Positions 7,759 through 15,721 of a DNA stretch of 64,000 nt are shown one piece after another. The position numbers were made by a program, and so were the translations under genes. The number at the start of each line of letters is the position of its first letter. Positions within the stretch are counted from its first letter, which is position 1. The stretch spans positions 62,001-126,000 of the forward strand of contig NZ_ATUD01000004.1 in NCBI RefSeq assembly GCF_000420025.1, in the 5' to 3' direction. Source of the stretch: Patulibacter americanus DSM 16676. Its GTDB lineage: Bacteria > Actinomycetota > Thermoleophilia > Solirubrobacterales > Solirubrobacteraceae. The notes under the pieces are model-generated. The model saw nothing but the letters and a program-made list of their open reading frames with translations, was not told the origin of the DNA and searched no databases.

Positions 7759-8166
7759 ATGGACGCCTGGCAAGCCGGCATCTTCGACGACGACCTGGCC
7801 GCGGACATGCGGGCCGACTGGGAGGCGGAGCTCGCCACGGGCTCGTCCCCGGCGACCGCCACCCGCCGCCTCGTCGAGGACTGGACGGACGAGGTCGCAG
7901 GCTCGCGACCCCTGACCGCCTCCTTCTGGATCGCCCTCGCCGCCCTGCAGCTGCAGGCCCAGGCCCTCGACGCGGACGTCCGCGACCGGGCAATCCGTGC
8001 GATCTCGCGCGGCGACGACCTCGAGCGGTGGATGGGCGACCCGTTCGACGACCTCGCGCTGGAGGGCGTCGACGACGCGCCGGACGAGATCGCGGAGCGC
8101 CGTCACGCCACGGCGGCGCTGCGGGCGCGTCTGCTGCAGGCGGCGCCGGTCGCCGACGCCGCCTAG
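7759..8166 (+). CDS. DUF4259-like small acidic protein
   Basis: The 135-residue protein begins MDAWQAGIFDDDLAADMRADW, the pattern that opens DUF4259 proteins (Trp, then GxFDND, then an acidic helix). The rest is predicted helical and acidic, with a Trp-rich helix (ASFWIALAALQLQA, about 54-67) and a further helix at 75-92. No signal peptide, membrane segment or catalytic motif is visible. The function of the family is not known, although members often sit near toxin-immunity or stress loci. It appears to be a single-gene unit: hisC is separated by a hairpin and the next gene is on the other strand, converging. Confidence that it is coding is high; confidence in the family is moderate. Confidence 0.72.
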   Translation: MDAWQAGIFDDDLAADMRADWEAELATGSSPATATRRLVEDWTDEVAGSRPLTASFWIALAALQLQAQALDADVRDRAIRAISRGDDLERWMGDPFDDLALEGVDDAPDEIAERRHATAALRARLLQAAPVADAA

Positions 8167-8256
8167 GGCACGGAGGCGGAGGCCTTCCGGCGGGCCGGGC
8201 CTCGGATCCCGCGCCGTCGCCGCGGCGCGGCGCGACCCGAGGGCCGCGCCGGCCGC

Positions 8257-8829
8257 TCAGTCGTCGTCGCGGTCATCCGCGTCGCCGTCGTCGTCCGTGA
8301 CGACCTCGACCACGCGCATGTCGGCCGCGAGCCGGACGGTGCGCTCGGCGCCGCGGCTCGGCAGCACCTCGACCTCGAAGCGCGCGCGGCCCTCGTCCTC
8401 GAGGTCGATCCCCGTGACGAGGCCCTTCACGCGCTTCGTGGCGGCGGCCTCGGCGCGGCCGGCGGCGGCGTAGGTCAGGCCGTCGGCGTCGTCGCGCTCC
8501 GTGCGCGTCACGCGGAAGCGGGCGTCGAGCTCGACCTGGCGGGCGGGACCGGTGCGGGGGAGCACCGTCACGTCGTAGGTCGTGCGGCCGTCGTCCGTGT
8601 CGCGGTCGATGGACGTCGCGCGGCCGGCCACCTTCTTCGTGGCCGCGGCGCGGGCCTTCGTGGCGGCGGCGTGCGTCAGGCCGCCGTCGCCGGCGACCGT
8701 GGGGGTGGCGGCGCGGGAGGCCGCGGTCTCGGAGCCGGCGCTCGCGGGTCCGGCGGCGACGGCGACGCCACCGGCGGCCGTCGCGGCGGCCAGGACGGTG
8801 GCGGTCAGGGCGGTGCGGGTGCGGTTCAT
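8257..8829 (-). CDS. Secreted protein with two PepSY-like repeats, partner of a two-component system
   Basis: From ATG 8829 the 190-residue precursor has a classical signal peptide (Arg at 3 and 5, Ala/Val core, cleavage near GPASAG at residue 32). The mature part holds two tandem copies of one unit of about 65 residues. Each opens LTxAAAxxAxAAATKxVxG, then a short turn, VTVLPRTG or VEVLPSRG, and a strand carrying xRVxx. The unit resembles a PepSY domain. The tail is Asp-rich. The start is chosen because AAGGAG (8836-8841) lies six bases upstream; an in-frame ATG at 8853 overlaps the kinase stop as ATGA but has no Shine-Dalgarno. It is the third gene of a regulator-kinase operon, as PepSY proteins often are, suggesting a periplasmic modulator. 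Confidence 0.8.
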   Translation of the reverse strand: MNRTRTALTATVLAAATAAGGVAVAAGPASAGSETAASRAATPTVAGDGGLTHAAATKARAAATKKVAGRATSIDRDTDDGRTTYDVTVLPRTGPARQVELDARFRVTRTERDDADGLTYAAAGRAEAAATKRVKGLVTGIDLEDEGRARFEVEVLPSRGAERTVRLAADMRVVEVVTDDDGDADDRDDD

Positions 8830-8849
8830 CGTGCGCTCCTTCGTGGGGG

Positions 8850-10346
8850 TCATCGAGGAGCCACGCTAGGGAGCGCCGGATGAGAGATCGATGAGAGGGC
8901 CAGCCACGCGTCCGTCCCGCCGTCGGGGCGATCGTCGATCCCGGCCCGGCCGCCGTGCGCGGCGGCGACTGCGGCGACGATCGCGAGGCCGAGGCCCGTG
9001 CCGCGGCGCGCGCGGTCGTCGCCCGCCCCGGTGACGAAGCGGTCGAAGACGCGGTCGCGCAGCGCGGCGGGTACGCCGGGGCCTCGGTCGCGCACGTGCA
9101 GGACCACCGCGTCGTCCGCGCCCCTCGCAGCTCCCGCCCCACGCGCGCCGGCCGCCGGGCTCCCGCCGGCCGCGTCACCCGCATCCGCGGGCTCCGCTGA
9201 GACCTCGACGTCGCCGGCCCCGTGGTGCATGGCGTTCTCGATCAGCGCGTCGAGGGCCCGCGAGAGGTCCTCCCGGCGCGCGGCGACGACGGCCGGAGCG
9301 CCCGCGGCGACCGCGACCTCGAGGCCCCGGCCCTCGGCGGCCAGGGCGCCGGCGTAGCGGTCGCGCACCTCCTCCAGCAGCGGGGACAGTGCCACGGGCT
9401 TCGGCGGCCCCGGGTCGGGTCGGTCGGCGCGGGCGAGGGCGAGCAGCCGCTGGGCGAGCTCCTCCAGGCGACGCGTCTCCTCCGACGCCGAGCCGAGCGC
9501 CGCGCGCAGCTCGTCCGCGTCGCGCTCGCCCCGGGCCGCGAGGTCGAGCTCGGTGCGCAGGATCGCCAGCGGCGTGCGCAGCTCGTGGCTCGCGTCGGCC
9601 GCGAAGGCGCGCTCGCGGCGGAAGCCCTCGGCCTGGCGGTCGAGCATGGCGTTCAGCGTGTGCCCGAGTCGGGCGATCTCGTCGCGGGTCGGCGGCACGG
9701 GCAGGCGGTCGTCCGACGGCGCGTCGATCGCGGCGGCGCGGCGGCGCATCGCCTCCACGGGCCGCAGCGCCCCGGCGGCCAGCCCCCGGCCCAGTCCGGC
9801 GGAGAGCAGGATCGCGACGGGCACGCCGATCAGGAGCGCGGTGTCGAGGGCGCCGAGCGCGTCGTCGCGGTCCGACAGCGAGACCGCGGCCACGACGACG
9901 GGCAGGTCCTCGCGGTCCTCGTCGGCGGGAAGCGCTCGCAGGCGGGCCGGGAAGTCGTCCACGTCCCCGTCCTCGTCGCGCAGCGCGACGGTACGGCGGG
10001 CCACGGTCAGGTCGTCGTCGACGGCGCGACCGATCTCGCCGCGGGAGAGCAGCGCGGCGGTGCCGAGGCCCGGGCTCGCGGCGAGCACGGCCCCCGAGCG
10101 GTCGAGGATCTGGACGGCGCCGGCGTCCTCGTCGGCCGTCCCGGCGGGCACTGCGTCAGCGGCGGGGCGCTCGGCCGCCAGGGCGGTGGCGACGTCGGAG
10201 AGACGGGCGTCGAGCGTGCGGTCCAGCGAGGCATCGAGGCCGCCGGCCACCTGCACCCGCACGAACCCGGCGAGCGCGAGCAGCACGAGCGTCATCGCCA
10301 GGGTCGAGGCGAGGACGACCCGCAGGCGGACGGAGAGGCGGCTCAC
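8850..10346 (-). CDS. Membrane sensor histidine kinase, OmpR-partner type
   Basis: The 498-residue protein starts at GTG 10346, which overlaps the regulator's TGA by four bases. It has a transmembrane segment at about 8-30, an extracellular sensor of about 130 residues, a second membrane segment at about 168-192, a HAMP-like linker with proline at 196, and a HisKA domain with His254 (DASHELRTPLAIL). The HATPase domain follows with N box LIENAMHHG, G1 RDRGPGV and G2 GTGLGLAIV. An Ala/Gly-rich insertion lies between the N and G1 boxes. All catalytic motifs are intact. It is the middle gene of a three-gene operon with the OmpR-type regulator upstream and the double-repeat secreted protein downstream, so that protein's state may be what it senses. 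Confidence 0.9.
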   Translation of the reverse strand: MSRLSVRLRVVLASTLAMTLVLLALAGFVRVQVAGGLDASLDRTLDARLSDVATALAAERPAADAVPAGTADEDAGAVQILDRSGAVLAASPGLGTAALLSRGEIGRAVDDDLTVARRTVALRDEDGDVDDFPARLRALPADEDREDLPVVVAAVSLSDRDDALGALDTALLIGVPVAILLSAGLGRGLAAGALRPVEAMRRRAAAIDAPSDDRLPVPPTRDEIARLGHTLNAMLDRQAEGFRRERAFAADASHELRTPLAILRTELDLAARGERDADELRAALGSASEETRRLEELAQRLLALARADRPDPGPPKPVALSPLLEEVRDRYAGALAAEGRGLEVAVAAGAPAVVAARREDLSRALDALIENAMHHGAGDVEVSAEPADAGDAAGGSPAAGARGAGAARGADDAVVLHVRDRGPGVPAALRDRVFDRFVTGAGDDRARRGTGLGLAIVAAVAAAHGGRAGIDDRPDGGTDAWLALSSISHPALPSVAPR

Positions 10347-11023
10347 CCGGCCGCCTCGGCGTCCAGGCGGTAGCCGACGCCGCGCACGGTCTGCAGCAGC
10401 GCGGTGCCGAAGGGGCGGTCGACCTTCTGCCGCAGGTACCCCACGTAGACGTCGACGACGTTCGAGCGGGCGTCGTAGGCGTCGTCCCATGCGGCCTCGA
10501 GCAGCGCGCGGCGGTCCAGCGCCTCGCCCGGGTGGCGCAGCAGCAGCTCGAGCGGCGCGAACTCCTTCGGCGAGAGCTCGAGCTCCGTCCCGCCGTGCCA
10601 GGAGCAACGGGCCGCGGGGTCCAGGCGGAGCGGGCCGGCCTCGAGAACGACGGGCCTGCCCGCAGTGCCCCGGCGGACCAGCGCCCGCAGTCGCGCCTCG
10701 AGCTCGCCGAAGTCGAACGGCTTGACGAGGTAGTCGTCAGCCCCGCCGTCGAGCCCCGCGATCCGGTCGTCGACGCCGTCGCGGGCGGTGAGCATGAGGA
10801 TCGCGGCCTGCACCCCGTCGGCTCGCAGCCGCCGGCAGGTCTCGAAGCCGTCGATGCCGGGCAGGCCGACGTCGAGCACGACCACGTCGTAGGCCGTCGC
10901 GCCGGCGCGCCAGAGCGCCTCCTCGCCGGTGCCCGCCAGGTCGACGGCGTGCCCGGCCTCGCGCAGGCCGCGCAGCAGCAGGGCCGCGAGCTTGGCCTCG
11001 TCCTCGACGATCAGCAGCCGCAC
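10343..11023 (-). CDS. OmpR/PhoB-family response regulator
   Basis: The 226-residue protein has an N-terminal receiver (1-115) with the Glu-Asp pair at 7-8, phospho-acceptor Asp51 (VVVLDVGLPGIDG), a TAR switch (MLTARDG) and the lysine of LVKPFDF. A winged-helix DNA-binding domain (about 130-222) follows, recognisable by SPKEFAPLELLLRHPG, NVVDVYVGYLRQKV and the C-terminal hairpin RGVGYRL. The start is GTG 11023, with TACGGT six bases upstream and no Shine-Dalgarno. The stop overlaps the kinase GTG by four bases, so translational coupling is likely. Targets are unknown; regulators of this class usually control their own operon, and the 378-bp divergent region shared with the DAHP synthase gene would be the place to look. 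Confidence 0.92.
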   Translation of the reverse strand: MRLLIVEDEAKLAALLLRGLREAGHAVDLAGTGEEALWRAGATAYDVVVLDVGLPGIDGFETCRRLRADGVQAAILMLTARDGVDDRIAGLDGGADDYLVKPFDFGELEARLRALVRRGTAGRPVVLEAGPLRLDPAARCSWHGGTELELSPKEFAPLELLLRHPGEALDRRALLEAAWDDAYDARSNVVDVYVGYLRQKVDRPFGTALLQTVRGVGYRLDAEAAG

Positions 11024-11029
11024 GCGACG

Positions 11030-11035
11030 ACCGTA
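11030..11035 (-). promoter_or_regulatory. Leaderless -10 box of the two-component operon
   Basis: Read on the minus strand, TACGGT lies six bases before the GTG at 11023 with no Shine-Dalgarno, the same geometry as on the plus strand for many genes here. Confidence 0.45.
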
Positions 11036-11249
11036 CCGTTCCGCCGCCGGCGCTCCGCCCGACGCCGCCGGGCCGGTGCGCTACGCTGGCCGCGTCGATG
11101 TCGACGACCGCCCCTCGAGCCCTGCCTTTCGCAGCCGAGTATTCCCCGGTCGTCGCTCCGCGCCCCGATGCGTCCTACGTGGACGTCTTCGCGTGGCGCA
11201 CCTGGCGATTTCGCTAGGCATCCGGTCGTCGCGCCCTGATCTCTGAGGA

Positions 11250-11326
11250 GGGGGAGCGACAGCGCTCCCTCCCGGGGAGTCGTGCGATCGGGTGCCGGAG
11301 ACCTCCCTCGCCGTTCGGGACGGCGA
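11250..11326 (+). promoter_or_regulatory. Two-hairpin leader of the DAHP synthase gene
   Basis: Two stem-loops (11250-11271 and 11310-11326, described in the intergenic entry) precede the coding region by 76-150 bases. Aromatic biosynthesis genes are often controlled by attenuation, but no leader peptide rich in Phe, Tyr or Trp and no T tract is visible. The call as a regulatory leader is inference. Confidence 0.25.
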
Positions 11327-11401
11327 ATCCGCGAAACCCAATCGACGATGTCGGACGTACCGTGAGCAGACGCTGAACGGGCGTCCGTGAGGAGCCAGCA
11401 G

Positions 11402-12445
11402 ATGATGATCGTGATGAAGTCCGACGCCACCGAGGAGCAGATCCAGGCGGTCGTCTCACGGGTGCAGCAGGCGGGGGGCCGGGCGCACGTGAGCGCCGGG
11501 GACGAGGTGACGCTGGTCGGCGCGATCGGCGTCGATCCCGCGGGCCGCGAGGCGGTCGGCGAGCTCGCCGCCGAGCCCGGGGTCGACCAGGTGGTGCCGA
11601 TCTCGAAGCCCTACAAGCTCGCCTCGCTGCAGATGACGGGCGGCCGCGAGTCCACCCTCGAGATCGCCGGGCGCAAGATCGGTGGCGGCGCGTTCGCCAC
11701 GATCGCCGGCCCCTGCACCGTCGAGAGCTACGACCAGACGATGTCGACCGCGCGGATCATGCGGGACGTCGACGTCCAGTTCTTCCGCGGCGGCGCGTAC
11801 AAGCCGCGCTCGTCCCCGTACAGCTTCCAGGGCCTCGGCCACGAGGGTCTCGAGATCCTCCGCCAGGCCAAGGAGGAGACGGGCCTGCCGATCGTCACCG
11901 AGCTCATGGACGTCCGCGACGTCGAGGCGGTCTGCGAGGTCGCCGACGTCATCCAGGTCGGCGCCCGGAACATGCAGAACTACCCCCTGCTGACGGAGAT
12001 CGGCAAGAGCGGGGTGCCGGCGTTGATCAAGCGCGGGCTCTCCGCCACGCTCGAGGAGCTCCTGATGGCCGCGGAGTACGTCCTGAAGGAGGGCAACCCG
12101 AACGTCATCCTCTGCGAGCGCGGCATCCGCACCTACGAGACGACGACCCGCTTCACGCTGGACATCGCCGCCGTGCCGGTGCTGAAGGAGCTCACGCACC
12201 TGCCGATCGTCGTCGACCCCTCGCACGCGGCCGGCCGGCGCGACCTCGTGCTGCCCCTGTCCATGGCCGCGGCTGCCGCGGGCGCGGACGGGATCATCGT
12301 CGAGACGCACCCCGAGCCCGAGAAGGCGGTGTGCGACGGACCGCAGCAGATCCGCGCGAGCGAGTTCGGCGCGTACCTCCGCCAGGTCGAGGCCGCGGCG
12401 GCCCTGGTCGGCCGCGTGCCCGCGCCCGTCTCGGTCCCCGCGTAG
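11402..12445 (+). CDS. aroF: DAHP synthase, type I-beta with N-terminal regulatory domain
   Basis: The 347-residue enzyme catalyses the first shikimate step, condensing phosphoenolpyruvate and erythrose 4-phosphate. Residues 1-75 form a ferredoxin-like domain of the type found in Thermotoga DAHP synthase, where it mediates feedback inhibition by tyrosine or phenylalanine. The barrel follows with the metal/PEP motifs IAGPCTVES (101-109) and GGAYKPRSSPYSFQG (130-144), RNMQNYPLL, IKRGL and the C-terminal DPSHAAGRRD. The start is ATG 11402, because GAGGAG lies seven bases upstream; ATG 11405 is also in frame. The aroA gene starts 13 bases after the stop, and aroA's own -10 candidate overlaps this gene's stop codon. 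There is no prephenate dehydrogenase gene between them, unlike many actinobacterial clusters. Confidence 0.95.
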   Translation: MMIVMKSDATEEQIQAVVSRVQQAGGRAHVSAGDEVTLVGAIGVDPAGREAVGELAAEPGVDQVVPISKPYKLASLQMTGGRESTLEIAGRKIGGGAFATIAGPCTVESYDQTMSTARIMRDVDVQFFRGGAYKPRSSPYSFQGLGHEGLEILRQAKEETGLPIVTELMDVRDVEAVCEVADVIQVGARNMQNYPLLTEIGKSGVPALIKRGLSATLEELLMAAEYVLKEGNPNVILCERGIRTYETTTRFTLDIAAVPVLKELTHLPIVVDPSHAAGRRDLVLPLSMAAAAAGADGIIVETHPEPEKAVCDGPQQIRASEFGAYLRQVEAAAALVGRVPAPVSVPA

Positions 12446-12448
12446 CCT
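12443..12448 (+). promoter_or_regulatory. Internal leaderless -10 box for aroA
   Basis: TAGCCT begins on the aroF stop codon and lies ten bases before the aroA ATG at 12459. It could give aroA its own leaderless transcript in addition to read-through. Confidence 0.38.
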
Positions 12449-12458
12449 GCCCTCCGAC

Positions 12459-13760
12459 ATGGACGCGACGTTCGCCCCCTCCGGCCCCCTGAAGGGGCGG
12501 CTCACCCCGCCCGCCGACAAGTCCATCAGCCATCGCGCCGCCATGGTCGGCGCGATGGCCACGGAGCCCGTCACGGTCACGAACTACCTCGCGGCCGAGG
12601 ACACGCTCTCGACGCTGCGGGCGATGGGCACCATCGGCGCCCTGCCGAGCCGCGAGGGGTCGACCGTCGTGATCCGCGGGGTGGGCCTGCGGGCGCCCGA
12701 TGCGCACGGCGAGACGATCGACGTCGGCAACGCCGGCACGCTCATGCGCCTGCTGCCCGGCTGGCTCGCCGGGCAGGAGGGGCGCTCGTTCCGCTTCGAC
12801 GGCGACGCCTCCATCCGCCGCCGGCCCGTCGACCGCATCGCCGTGCCGCTCCGGCTGATGGGTGCGAACATCGAAGCCACGGACGACCGGCTGCCGCCGT
12901 TCACGGTCCACGGCACGCAGCTGCAGGGCATCACCTACGAGCTGCCCGTGGCGTCGGCGCAGGTGAAGAGCTGCGTGCTGCTGGCGGGCATGATGGCCCA
13001 CGGCGACACGACCGTGATCGAGCCGGTGCCCAGCCGTGACCACACGGAGCGCCTGCTCTCGCGCCTCGGCGTGCCGCTGTGGCGGACGGGCGACGCGATC
13101 ACCGTCGGGCACGTCGACGAGCTGACCGTGGAGGACATCCGGGTGCCCGGCGACCTCTCCTCCGCGGCGTTCCCGATCGTCGCGGGCGTGCTCGTGAAGG
13201 GCTCGCGCCTGCTGATCGAGGGCGTGAACGTCAACTGGACCCGCGCGGGCATCCTGAACGTGCTCGAGCGGATGGGCGCCGTCGTGATCGGCGAGCGCGA
13301 GGAGCGGGTCGACGGCGCGGTCCCCGGCGAGGAGCCGATCGCCGACCTCGACGTCGCCCACGGCCCGCTGCGTGGCACGACCGTCGAGGCCGCCGAGGTC
13401 CCCCTCGTCATCGACGAGCTGCCCCTCGTCGCGCTCCTGGGCTGCTTCGCCGAGGGCGAGACGGTCGTCCGCGGCGCGGAGGAGCTCAAGCACAAGGAGT
13501 CCGACCGGATCGCGACCGTCGTGGACGGCCTGCGGGGTCTGGGCGCCCACATCGAGGCCACGGACGACGGCTTCGTCGTCCAGGGCGGCACCGGCATCCG
13601 TGGCGGCACGATCCACGCCCACGGAGATCACCGCCTGGCGATGCTCGGCGCCGTCGCCGGCCTGGCGTCCCGCGAGGGCGTCACCGTCGTCGGCATGGAG
13701 GCCGCCGAGGTCTCCTACCCGGGCTTCGGCGAGCACGTGGCGCGGCTGCAGCGCGCCTGA
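12459..13760 (+). CDS. aroA: EPSP synthase (3-phosphoshikimate 1-carboxyvinyltransferase)
   Basis: The 433-residue enzyme transfers the enolpyruvyl group of PEP to shikimate 3-phosphate. It carries the shikimate-phosphate binding motif DKSISHRA (20-27), GNAGTLMRLLPG (about 88-99), the inter-domain RRPVDRI motif and the PEP-binding KHKESDRI near 344-351, with HGDHRLAM near the C-terminus. Its length and both halves of the inside-out barrel are complete. The residues after LMRLLPG and the GNAGT (rather than GNSGT) form are within the normal range. The gene follows aroF by 13 bases and ends at a strong hairpin shared with the convergent sigma factor gene. Confidence 0.96.
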   Translation: MDATFAPSGPLKGRLTPPADKSISHRAAMVGAMATEPVTVTNYLAAEDTLSTLRAMGTIGALPSREGSTVVIRGVGLRAPDAHGETIDVGNAGTLMRLLPGWLAGQEGRSFRFDGDASIRRRPVDRIAVPLRLMGANIEATDDRLPPFTVHGTQLQGITYELPVASAQVKSCVLLAGMMAHGDTTVIEPVPSRDHTERLLSRLGVPLWRTGDAITVGHVDELTVEDIRVPGDLSSAAFPIVAGVLVKGSRLLIEGVNVNWTRAGILNVLERMGAVVIGEREERVDGAVPGEEPIADLDVAHGPLRGTTVEAAEVPLVIDELPLVALLGCFAEGETVVRGAEELKHKESDRIATVVDGLRGLGAHIEATDDGFVVQGGTGIRGGTIHAHGDHRLAMLGAVAGLASREGVTVVGMEAAEVSYPGFGEHVARLQRA

Positions 13761-13769
13761 GCGGCGGGA

Positions 13770-13798
13770 CGCGCGTCGGGCCCGCCGACCGACGCGCG
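13770..13798. terminator. Bidirectional hairpin between aroA and the sigma factor gene
   Basis: CGCGCGTCGG (13770-13779) pairs with CCGACGCGCG (13789-13798) around a nine-base loop. It lies between two convergent stops (13760 and 13809), the expected place for a shared terminator. Confidence 0.5.
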
Positions 13799-13808
13799 CC
13801 CGGCGCGG

Positions 13809-15239
13809 TCACGGCCCGCAAAGCTCCGCGCGGCGGATCCAGCCCCGGACGCGGTAGGCGTCGGAGACCACGCGCGCCCAGTCCCCTGAGGGGTCGAGGC
13901 GCTGGATCGATACGGGCTGCTGCGCGCCCAGCGTCCCGCGGAACACGCCGCGGGCGCTCGGGGCGTCCACGAGGTAGTGGTCGCCGCGGCAGGCGCGGGC
14001 GGCCACCTCGCCCGGGCGGGCCCGTCGCGGGCGGCGCTGCTGCGAGCCGGTGCGGTCCGCCGGCCGGCAGATGACGTCGAGCCGCACGATCGCGGGCCGC
14101 GGGAGCGGGGTGGCGGCGAAGAAGATCCGGTGGGAGCGCAGGGTGGCGCGCTCGTCGTGGCCCAGGCCGTAGCGCAGCGGCGGGCGACCGCGACCGGGCA
14201 CGAAGCCGGAGAACGCGCTGCCGGCGGGGCAGGTCACGGTGACCGTCCGCGGGGTGTCGTCCGGCGGACGGCCCGCCTCGATCCGGACGGTGGTGCGGAT
14301 CACCGCCATGCCGGTCGGCAGCGGCTGCCCGCGGCGGACCGTCCCCCCGAGGAGGTCCCGCCCGACGAGGGTCGCCGGCGCCGGCTGCCCCGCGCCGAGC
14401 GTGCGGTGCTGGACGATCAGCCCGCCCGTGGCGGAGACCGCGACCACGCCGGCGAGCGCCGCGGTCTTCGTGCCGACCCCGAGCTGCGACGCGCCGCCGG
14501 CCAGGCCCAGCAGCGGCAGCACCGGGGGCGCGAGCGCCTGGAGGCGGCGGTCGACCCGGCGCAGATCCCGCCGGTAGCCGCGGCACGCCGAGCAGGTCTG
14601 CAGATGCAGCCGGGCGTTCTCGGGCGGCCGGGCGCCCCGCTCGTGGGCGGTGTGCAGCAGCGGCCGGACGCTCAGGCACTCGGCGTCCCGCGCGTCCTCG
14701 GCGCGGACGAGCCGCGTGCGGGCGCGCTGGATCGACATGTGCACGGACGGCGCGCTGACCCCGAGCTCGTCGGCGATCTCGGCGACGGGTCGCCCGTCGA
14801 CGGCGTGGGCGAGCAGCGCGTGACGCTGGGCGTCCGGCAGCTCCGCGATGTCCTCGGTCAGGCGGCGGAGCCGCTCGCGGCGAAGCACCAGCATCTCGGG
14901 CGTCCCCTCTCGGTCGTGCAGCCCGGCGTGGTCGTCGATGGGCACCTCCGGCCGACGCGTGCGGCGGCGCAGCTCGTCGATCGTCGCGTTGCGCGCCAGA
15001 CGGTAGAGCCAGGGCCCGAGGCGGTCGGGGGCGAACCCCTCGCGCAGCACGGCGTGGGCCCGGACGAGCACGTCCTGGACGACGTCGTCCGGGTCGACCG
15101 CGCCCGGGCGGCTGAGCGACGCGGCGTAGCGGCGCAGGCGCCGGCGGTACCGGGCGTCCAGGGTCTCCCAGGCGTGCTCGTCACCGTCGGCGACGCGGTG
15201 GAGCAGGGCGGTGTCGCGGGACACCCGAGGGCCGCTCAC
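13809..15239 (-). CDS. Sigma-70 (ECF-like) factor fused to zinc-finger anti-sigma-like, membrane and SH3-like domains
   Basis: From GTG 15239 the protein is 476 residues. Region sigma2 spans about 11-95 (DPDDVVQDVLVRAH, then GPWLYRLARNATIDELRRR) and sigma4 about 125-178 (LPDAQRHALLAHA, AEIADELGVSAPSVHMSIQRAR). Directly after come Cys188, His212, Cys216 and Cys219, the C-x(23)-H-x3-C-x2-C pattern of zinc-binding anti-sigma (ZAS) domains. A hydrophobic segment at about 258-277 is followed by some 200 residues that would lie outside the membrane; the last 50 (GDWARV, RGWIRRAELC) look like a bacterial SH3 domain. A GAGGGA-like Shine-Dalgarno precedes the start. It is the last of three genes; the two upstream encode secreted proteins. 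Reading: a sigma factor carrying its own membrane-bound brake and sensor. No frameshift is evident in the linker. Confidence 0.85.
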   Translation of the reverse strand: MSGPRVSRDTALLHRVADGDEHAWETLDARYRRRLRRYAASLSRPGAVDPDDVVQDVLVRAHAVLREGFAPDRLGPWLYRLARNATIDELRRRTRRPEVPIDDHAGLHDREGTPEMLVLRRERLRRLTEDIAELPDAQRHALLAHAVDGRPVAEIADELGVSAPSVHMSIQRARTRLVRAEDARDAECLSVRPLLHTAHERGARPPENARLHLQTCSACRGYRRDLRRVDRRLQALAPPVLPLLGLAGGASQLGVGTKTAALAGVVAVSATGGLIVQHRTLGAGQPAPATLVGRDLLGGTVRRGQPLPTGMAVIRTTVRIEAGRPPDDTPRTVTVTCPAGSAFSGFVPGRGRPPLRYGLGHDERATLRSHRIFFAATPLPRPAIVRLDVICRPADRTGSQQRRPRRARPGEVAARACRGDHYLVDAPSARGVFRGTLGAQQPVSIQRLDPSGDWARVVSDAYRVRGWIRRAELCGP

Positions 15240-15249
15240 GGGGCGTCCC

Positions 15250-15654
15250 TCACCGGCGGCCCAGGGCGTAGATCCGCCCGTTCCGGGTCGTCCGGTCGTA
15301 GCGGACCACGAGGCGCACGCTGCGGCGCCCGATGTAGCGCTCGCTGCCCGGGGCAAGCTGCAGGTTCTGGCCTCCGCTGACCGCCAGGCCGACGAGCTTG
15401 GTGCCCGTCGGCACGGTCAGCGTCGTCGTGCGCGGCTTCGAGCCCCGGCGCATGACGATCTCGCGGTAGACGAGGCGGTCGCCGCGGCGCAGCGGGCGCC
15501 CGCGGTCCGCGTCGGTGCCCGGGACGGAGACCGGCGACGTGCGCCCGGTGAACAGCTTCTGGGGGCCGACCGAGGGCGTCGACGCGTCGGCGGCCGACCC
15601 GAGCGCGAGGAGGGGGACGAGGACGAACAGGACGGTGCGGCGGGGACGGGACAT
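15250..15654 (-). CDS. Small secreted protein of the sigma-factor operon
   Basis: From ATG 15654 (an in-frame ATG lies 14 codons earlier) the 134-residue precursor has an N-terminal signal peptide (Arg at 3, 5 and 6; a Leu/Val-rich core; Ala-x-Ala cleavage near residue 25). The mature protein is rich in beta strands and arginine: VSVPGTDADRG, LVYREIVMRRG, TTLTVPTGTKLVGLAV and SVRLVVRYDR. I recognise no family. It contains no cysteine and no catalytic signature. It ends ten bases before the sigma factor start and follows the propeller-like gene by 67 bp. The TLTVPTGTKLVGLAV segment resembles the extracellular part of the fused sigma protein (TVTVTCPAGSAFSGF), so the two may share a fold. Confidence 0.72.
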   Translation of the reverse strand: MSRPRRTVLFVLVPLLALGSAADASTPSVGPQKLFTGRTSPVSVPGTDADRGRPLRRGDRLVYREIVMRRGSKPRTTTLTVPTGTKLVGLAVSGGQNLQLAPGSERYIGRRSVRLVVRYDRTTRNGRIYALGRR

Positions 15655-15721
15655 GGGGACAGCTTGCCGGGACGGTGGGGGGTGTCCGCGCGGCACGCCG
15701 GCCGCGCGGACGGGGACGGGC

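Larger units (their letters stand above)
11024..11401. other. Divergent intergenic region between regulator operon and DAHP synthase
   Basis: This 378-bp gap has no convincing gene. It contains the leaderless -10 of the regulator operon (minus strand, 11030-11035). It also holds two hairpins in the leader of the DAHP synthase gene: GGGAGCG (11252-11258) with CGCTCCC (11263-11269), which extends one G-U and one G-C pair to 11250-11271, and CGCCGT (11310-11315) with ACGGCG (11321-11326). GAGGAG at 11389-11394 is the Shine-Dalgarno of the next gene. The 130-base spacing between the first hairpin and the start suggests a structured leader, but I see no T-box or known riboswitch core. Confidence 0.5.
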
